Part shown: one piece after another, positions 59,123 to 64,000 of the stretch | How the letters are laid out: the number at the start of each line of letters is the position of its first letter | Numbering within the stretch: the stretch's first letter is position 1 | Assembly: GCA_963575745.1 (NCBI GenBank) | Contig: CAUYUJ010018063.1 | Coordinates: forward strand, 1 to 64,000 | DNA: 64,000 nucleotides | Direction: 5' to 3' | DNA from: Prorocentrum cordatum | Taxonomy: Eukaryota > Sar > Dinophyceae > Prorocentrales > Prorocentraceae | Notes under the pieces: model-generated | Database searches by the model: none | Told to the model about the DNA's origin: nothing | What the model saw: the letters and a program-made list of their open reading frames with translations, nothing else | Translations under genes and position numbers: made by a program

Positions 59123-59480
59123 TCATGAACTCCCCAGCGCCAAGGATGCCAGGGCACATCAACAGAATGCAAGGTGCAGCCGATCCTGGCGAGAGACAAG
59201 ACAGCAGCCTGGGATGGGTCGACGGCTTGAGACCAAGGCCGCTCTTTTTCCAACAGGCAATGCGCTTCCTGCGGGCAGGCCTGCAGCGGACAAAGGCCTG
59301 GCAAGGCCGACTGTACACTCAGTGTCCAATGCTTGATCACGTCGCAGACCACAACTAGCCAGGGGTCCCTGGTGGCCCCTCTGGGGGTGGCACGCAACCT
59401 AAGAGCAACCGGTGTGCCTGGAGGGACGCGACCCTCCCCTCTGAGAGTGGCTAACCTGAGAGCAGCAAGCTTCCTGTCAG

Positions 59481-60430
59481 CTATGCCAGTGACCGCGGCC
59501 CCCCACGCCGCCGCCGCCGTAGGAGAACCCCTTCATGATGGTGCTGACGCTTGCCCCTGCTTTCCTCAACCGAGGCTGCTATGGCCAGCCGTTTGTTTTG
59601 CGCAGTGATGCTACGAGCAGCGCCACTATCGGCATCTGTGCCAAGAACCCTGCTGCTGCTGCTGCTGCTGAGCCTTTGCTCAGGGCTGAGATCCCAAGTC
59701 TGGTTGAGGTCGTCATCTAGGTCCACCGTGCTAGTCATGTAACCAGTCTTGTCCCAGTTAACTACTAGCTGTCGATGCTGTAGCGCGGCCACTAGATCCG
59801 ACGTGGGCCTGGGGAAACTGCCCCTTCACATGTAGACGACCTCCAATAGCCTGTAAGAGGAAGTCATCTACCAGATTCTGACACCAGACAGCAGGATTTC
59901 CGCCGTGGAGAAACAATCACAGCGTGGACCAAAAGCTTGGCCAGAGCTGGCGCGCAGCTGCGCCCAGCCGCGACGGTGCAATTAGCTCTGACTGTATCTG
60001 AGATGGCAGTCTTCCACCGAGCACGCCTGGGCAGGCGATGGCCTGCGCGGAGACATTCGAGAAACTGTATCGGGGACCCCGTGGCCAGGCCTTCCCGCAG
60101 CAGGTCCTCATGAGAAGTGTGCTCATAACATTTACTCGAGTCTAGCAGCCCACTGATCGCGGCAAAACCTTTGAGCCTCGCAAATCTCAGAACTACGTTA
60201 TGGACATGACCTGCCCTATCACAGGTTAGACCAGCCCCGCCCCAGAAGGCTGAATCATTGAGAGAGAGCTCCCAATTTCTGGTCATGGGTTGCCAGAGAC
60301 GGGACCAGATTCTTCCCCAAACCGAAGCCGTAACAATCGGCCTAACTCCCGAGGCAGGGGCCGGCTTGCCCAGAAAGAAAATCAAAAGGGTCCAGAGCTC
60401 CAAATCCTCTGGACCCCGCTCCCAACTCAT
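59481..60430 (-). pseudogene. LINE-D RT palm
   Basis: The frame from 60430 reads IFFLGKPAPASGVRPIVTAS then VWGRIWSRLW (finger R-P-I motif), LLDSSKCYEHTSHEDLL (motif A) and RANCTVAAGRSCAPALAKLL (motif B). Motif C, NLVDDFLLQAIGG (VDD at 59863-59871), is in another frame, and LVVNWDKTGYMTST (motif D position) follows in a third. The catalytic residues survive but the reading frame does not. Confidence 0.7.
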
Positions 60431-60472
60431 TCATATATCCAGGAGCGCTTGCTTGTAACGATCAAAAAGCCA

Positions 60473-61381
60473 CTACGCCTGACGCGGGTGCAAATGGTCC
60501 CATCCTAGCCCACATGTTCCAGAGTAAGACGACAAGACTGCATCTAGTTGCGCGATGGTGACCCTCGGAAGCGGCGCCCAGGGATCCAGACCACCGGGAA
60601 TCAGAAGGCCCTGAGACGGAACCGGGGCCCCCGAAGCCTTGGATGGGGACCGCGCCAGGGCCCCGGTCCCAAGGGGGAACTTTGCCATCGCGCTTGGGAG
60701 CGCTCCGCAACGGCCCCCGCTGTTCCAGCAGACGAGCGACCGCCTGCTGACCTTCAACAAAGAGTGGCGGCAAGTCGTCCGTGGCTTCAGAGTAGATCTG
60801 AGTCTCAGGCAGAGTCTCTCGACCATAACCATAGGCAGCCCTTCCGCCTGATCTTTGGCCGCAGCATTGGCCCTGGCCTTCCAGGCCGACGCGCAGGCAG
60901 CTCTTTCTTTGCTTTGGAGGCGATAGAGGTAAGCCCGCAAACCCAGGGGGAACCCCAGAGCCCCGTCCCCACCATCAATTAGGAACTGCACTGAATGATT
61001 TCTGGAATAGCTGTTCCGCTGCCACAGGTAGGAGTCCTGCAGCCAATCTGGTAGAGCAGCGCGCTGCGCTGCGAGGGCCTGCCTACGCCGCGCAGCCAGA
61101 GCCTTGAAACCCTTCGCTCGGGACTCCGAGCTGATAGCGTGCAAGCGCATGCAGGCCGAGTAGAAGGAAGCCCACTTCCTTCCTTCAGCCGAAGAGACCT
61201 GCCTGAGATCGCTCTGCCAGGCGCAGTCTACTGCCACATGCTGAACCCGAAGACCGTCGGCTCGCCCAGAATTGGCCGTGGAGCACCGAGTGGAGATGTC
61301 GTGGTGGAAGTCCAGAAGGTACTCCTCGACATGGCGGAACCAGAGCTGACGGGCCGCTTGAAGATCAGACGGTAATCGCAC
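60473..61381 (-). pseudogene. LINE-D pre-RT linker and RT N-terminus
   Basis: A 302-residue frame including HSVQFLIDGGDGALGFPLG, the linker feature, and VTIAQLDAVLSSYSGTCGLG then WDHLHPRQA, the conserved S...GLG.D..HPR element. A stop at about 60474 and another at about 60432 separate it from the palm, which is in the same frame. Confidence 0.65.
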
Positions 61382-61403
61382 CAGCCCTCTGGGCGTCGGT
61401 GGT

Positions 61404-62110
61404 TTAGAGCGTTTCCTCTTCCACCCCTCCTTCTTCCCCTTCGGGGAGGGGTTTACCCCTCTCCCTACCCCCTCCCCACTGACCTGGACAGGGGGGGCCG
61501 CGATCGGTCAGAGCGTCCAAAACAGCCTCGGCGAGGAAGCCAAAATCATTGATTCTAGTATGGTTTGGGCCCCATATTGGCCTTCTGAGGGGGGGTGGGG
61601 AGGCTCCAATTGAGGACCCCCCCTTCTTTGATCGATCTCCTCCACGATGGCCGCAAGAGGCGCCCGGGATGCCCCGAGAGGCCGCAGGATGGCCCCAAGA
61701 TGGCCCCCCAAGAGGCCCCCAGGAGGCCCCCAAGAGACCCCCAAGAGGCCCCAAGAGACCCCCCAGAGGCACCCAAGGTGCCCCCAGAGGCCCCGAGATG
61801 GCCCCGAGAGGCCCCAAGAGGCCCCCAGGAGGCCCCAAAGAGGATTCCGAACGGCCCACGGAGGCCCCCCCGAAGCACCCAAGACGCCGAAAAGCCCCTC
61901 AGGACGACCCTCTACTCGCCTGGGCGCCGTTTCTGGACGGGCTGGTGGGGATGCGCGAAGCGTCTAGAATTCTTCTCCAAGTCTCCAAGACCAGTCACTG
62001 AGTGCTCGTTCTGTTGGCGCTATCCGAACAGGCGCTGGTTTATCAATCGGGAACTTCATGGGCAGGGGGGCTTTAGGCACCTTGGCCTCCACTGAGAGAC
62101 CTCTGAACAG
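61404..62110. repeat. Block interrupting LINE-D, with GGCCCCAAGAG minisatellite
   Basis: About 61655-61855 is a degenerate tandem array of GGCCCCAAGA/GGCCCCCAGGA words. Frames give PPRGPQEAPKR-type repeats. The rest shows the local palindrome TTCCCCTTCGGGGA near 61433. It lies where EN-RT linker sequence is expected in LINE-D, so it is probably an insertion. Confidence 0.55.
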
Positions 62111-62199
62111 AAGGCCCGCGGGAAGGTGCGAGCGCGCTGGCGCTCCAGCGACGCCCGCGGCGGCGCGAAAGAACGGCGTGAGGGCCCTAGAAGTCTAAT

Positions 62200-63194
62200 T
62201 CACGAGCTCCGAAAGTGCCCCCCCCCTGGGTAGACAACGTCAGCCTTGGCCTTCGCAACCCACTTCTGCGCGTCCTCCGGGGCTAAAATTACAACCCGCT
62301 TCGATGATCCACGGGGAAGACAGAGAGCCCACAGCCTGAAAGAGACAGCCACGTAGATGAATGTTGGCCCCAGCGGGCCCGATGCTGGTGCGAAGGTGCA
62401 CTGCGACCATAGCGACAGGAGGAGAGGCCGATGCTGACTGACATGGCCGCAACTCTGGAATCCGAAAGAGCTCCATGGGCCAAGTTCAAAAGACCTGCTG
62501 GGGACCTGCTGGGAACTGCACAACCAGCGCTCGACTCTGCGGGCCCAACACCTGTGCTGCCCGCCAGAGGCATGGGGACCTTGAAGCCTCGCTGGGGCGC
62601 ACCACTTGCGAGCGCTGGCCTGCCGAACAGCATCCCCGAGACGATGCCCTTGAAGGAGCGGAATGTAGGGGGGGCGGTCTTGCTCCTCACCTTGAGGATC
62701 ATGTTTGGCCCCACTCCAGCATGGCCTGAGCAGAAGTCGAGGCCCCTGGGTTGAGCGTCCACATGAGCAGGTCTGAAGGCACTCTGCCGCCCCAACTTAT
62801 GCCGCTTGCCGTGGGCTGCAATGCCAGCCAGGAAGCGCTTGAGCCGTTCGGGGTCATCTGCTGCGGCAGCTCCTGCGGCCTTGAGCTTGCCACGGAGCTC
62901 GCTGTCTTCATGGTCGTAGTCCATGGGGCCTGCGCTGGCAGAAGCGCCGCTGGGGGGAGCTGCAGACTGAGTAGCACCTAGACCAGCAGACGGGGGAGAA
63001 GCGCTGGCTGCGGGCGGCTTCGGCCGCCTGGGGCAACCCAGCTGCGTCCAGCCCGGGGCGCCTTGCGCACTTGCGCACCGCCATATCCATGACCTCGAGC
63101 ATCGCAAGCCCGTGGACTGGATTGACTTCTTCTGGTCCTGTGGGCGGCCCTGGGAGAACCGACTTGGACAGGGCTTCATTGACGTGGAATTCAA
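62200..63194 (-). pseudogene. LINE-D endonuclease trace and upstream region
   Basis: The frame 62240-62476 reads MVAVHLRTSIGPAGANIHLR then GCLFQAVGSLSSPWIIEAGC and NFSPGG. This resembles the APE-type endonuclease stretch ending PWII.GDFN. The Asp is lost to a frameshift, giving EAGCN. The upstream frame (62289-63194) reads MDYDHEDSELRGKLKAAGAA, DPERLKRFLAGIAAHGKRHK and RGLDFCSGHAGVGPNMILKV, the usual lead-in. The family role is target-DNA nicking. Confidence 0.55.
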
Positions 63195-63607
63195 TTATTT
63201 GGCTAAGTGTATCCTAGTGGATCTTGGACAGCGCGAGCTCCGCGTCGTAGAGGCGCTGCGCCTCCTGAAGCGCCTCCCTCGCCTCCTTGACCCTGTCCTC
63301 AGCCTTCTCAAGCTGCTTCTTCTTGTGGGTGCGCCTTTGGGGAAGATCTTGCAAGCTCTTGACGCTGAGATCTGCTGGCGGAGGCGGCTCATCCTTTTCC
63401 TTGAACATGTCCTGCAACTGGGTCTCCAACTGAGAACCTTCCTTGGTGCCTTTTCTCTTTGAGCAACTTGAAGAGATCGTCATTGGACAAGGCTGCCGCG
63501 ACAGCTGCCTTGACCCCTTTGCCTCCACTGCCACCTTTCCCCCCCGCCTTGGAAGAGCCGCGGTGGTCCGCTGAACCAGCGGTTGGGGGTTGGCGACGCT
63601 TTGGCAT
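63195..63607 (-). pseudogene. LINE-D N-terminus: basic segment and coiled coil
   Basis: It starts MPKRRQPPTAGSADHRGSSK at 63607 and runs to ALSNDDLFKLLKEK. A one-base shift near 63460 then leads to KGTKEGSQLETQLQDMFKEK and KKKQLEKAEDRVKEAREALQ then EAQRLYDAELALSKIH, a clear coiled coil. It parallels the helical N-terminal part of LINE-A. An RNA-binding or multimerising role is inferred. Confidence 0.55.
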
Positions 63608-63867
63608 TCTGTTTAGCACGCTGCTGGTTGAGAACATGCTGCGGTGCCTTCGAGCCACCGTCTCGACAAGTCGACATGAAGGGGAAGTTGTCGAAAGCCC
63701 AGCAGGGGCCGCGGCACGCCACGTGGCTTGACCTTGGGCCGCCTGCCACGGGGGCCCATTGCCGCCTCGATTCATGAAAACACTGGGATGGCTCGGTCCA
63801 GCTGGCGCCACTTCCAAGTGCGCTGGACCAAAGGCTCGCAAACTCAGCTCGAAACCTGGAAATGGCT

Positions 63868-63952
63868 AGAAGGAGGAAGAGGAGGAGGAGGAGGAGGAGG
63901 AGGAGGAGGAGGAGGAGGAGGAGGAGGAGGAGGAGGAGGAGGAGGGGGAGGA
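63868..63952 (+). repeat. (GGA)n tract at the 5' border of LINE-D
   Basis: Nearly pure GGA triplets about 260 bp upstream of the LINE-D start codon, close to the window end. Confidence 0.95.
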
Positions 63953-64000
63953 GGTGGAGGTCGTGCAAGCCCTGGGCGGCCCGCGCGGCCCTCCAGACCG

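Larger units (their letters stand above)
57266..63607 (-). mobile_element. LINE-D: decayed full-length LINE
   Basis: On the minus strand, from 63607: basic N-terminus with coiled coil, endonuclease trace (about 62.3 kb), an approximately 700-bp unrelated block (61.4-62.1 kb), pre-RT linker, RT, zinc motif, RNase H and acidic C-terminus. It is the only LINE here retaining a recognisable endonuclease. Frameshifts and in-frame stops (about 60474 and 60432) mark it as a pseudogene. Confidence 0.75.

Overview
The window reads as nuclear DNA of a dinoflagellate. The evidence is a 19-of-22 match to the dinoflagellate spliced leader (794-815), LINE and Ty1/copia proteins of the sort that fill dinoflagellate genomes, heavy (GGA)n/(CCT)n content, high GC, and no bacterial gene organisation. 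A Prorocentrum-like species is a guess. I see no intact host housekeeping gene, no rRNA or tRNA gene, no CRISPR array and no operon.

Layout. 1-10.9 kb: satellites, microsatellites and short terminal-inverted-repeat (TIR) elements, including a compound satellite (about 2.6-5.4 kb) built from TATG and CTGT tetranucleotides and a GGGCTATA-like octamer. 11-19.5 kb (- strand): a degenerate LINE, here LINE-A, whose RNase H domain is split by a 206-bp element. 20.75-23.5 kb (-): LINE-B, 5'-truncated but one long open frame (end of RT, zinc motif, RNase H, two Cys-rich tail motifs). 24-25.3 kb: duplicated repeat and GC-rich sequence. 25.3-29.75 kb (-): decayed modules with about 105-bp periodicity resembling pentatricopeptide (PPR) repeats. 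30.3-33.9 kb (+): LINE-C, the best-preserved RT. 34-41 kb: satellites, TIR elements, and GC-rich and polypyrimidine tracts. 41.5-52.8 kb (-): a frameshifted Ty1/copia element with gag, protease, integrase, RT and RNase H, an unusually long Cys-rich/coiled-coil N-terminal region and an extra 3' ORF; no LTRs were found. 53-57 kb: more TIR elements and tandem duplications. 57.3-63.6 kb (-): LINE-D, a decayed full-length LINE with N-terminal coiled coil, APE-like endonuclease trace, RT, zinc motif and RNase H.

Three patterns cut across the window. First, several independent families of short (about 115-240 bp) non-coding elements with terminal inverted repeats recur: 'MITE-1' five times plus a half copy, 'MITE-2' four times, 'MITE-3' twice, 'MITE-4' twice. 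Second, every retroelement is bounded on both sides by trinucleotide purine/pyrimidine tracts. Third, LINE-B, -C and -D proteins end in very similar acidic Ser/Asp tails. Family names are mine. All homology calls rest on visible motifs, not on searches.
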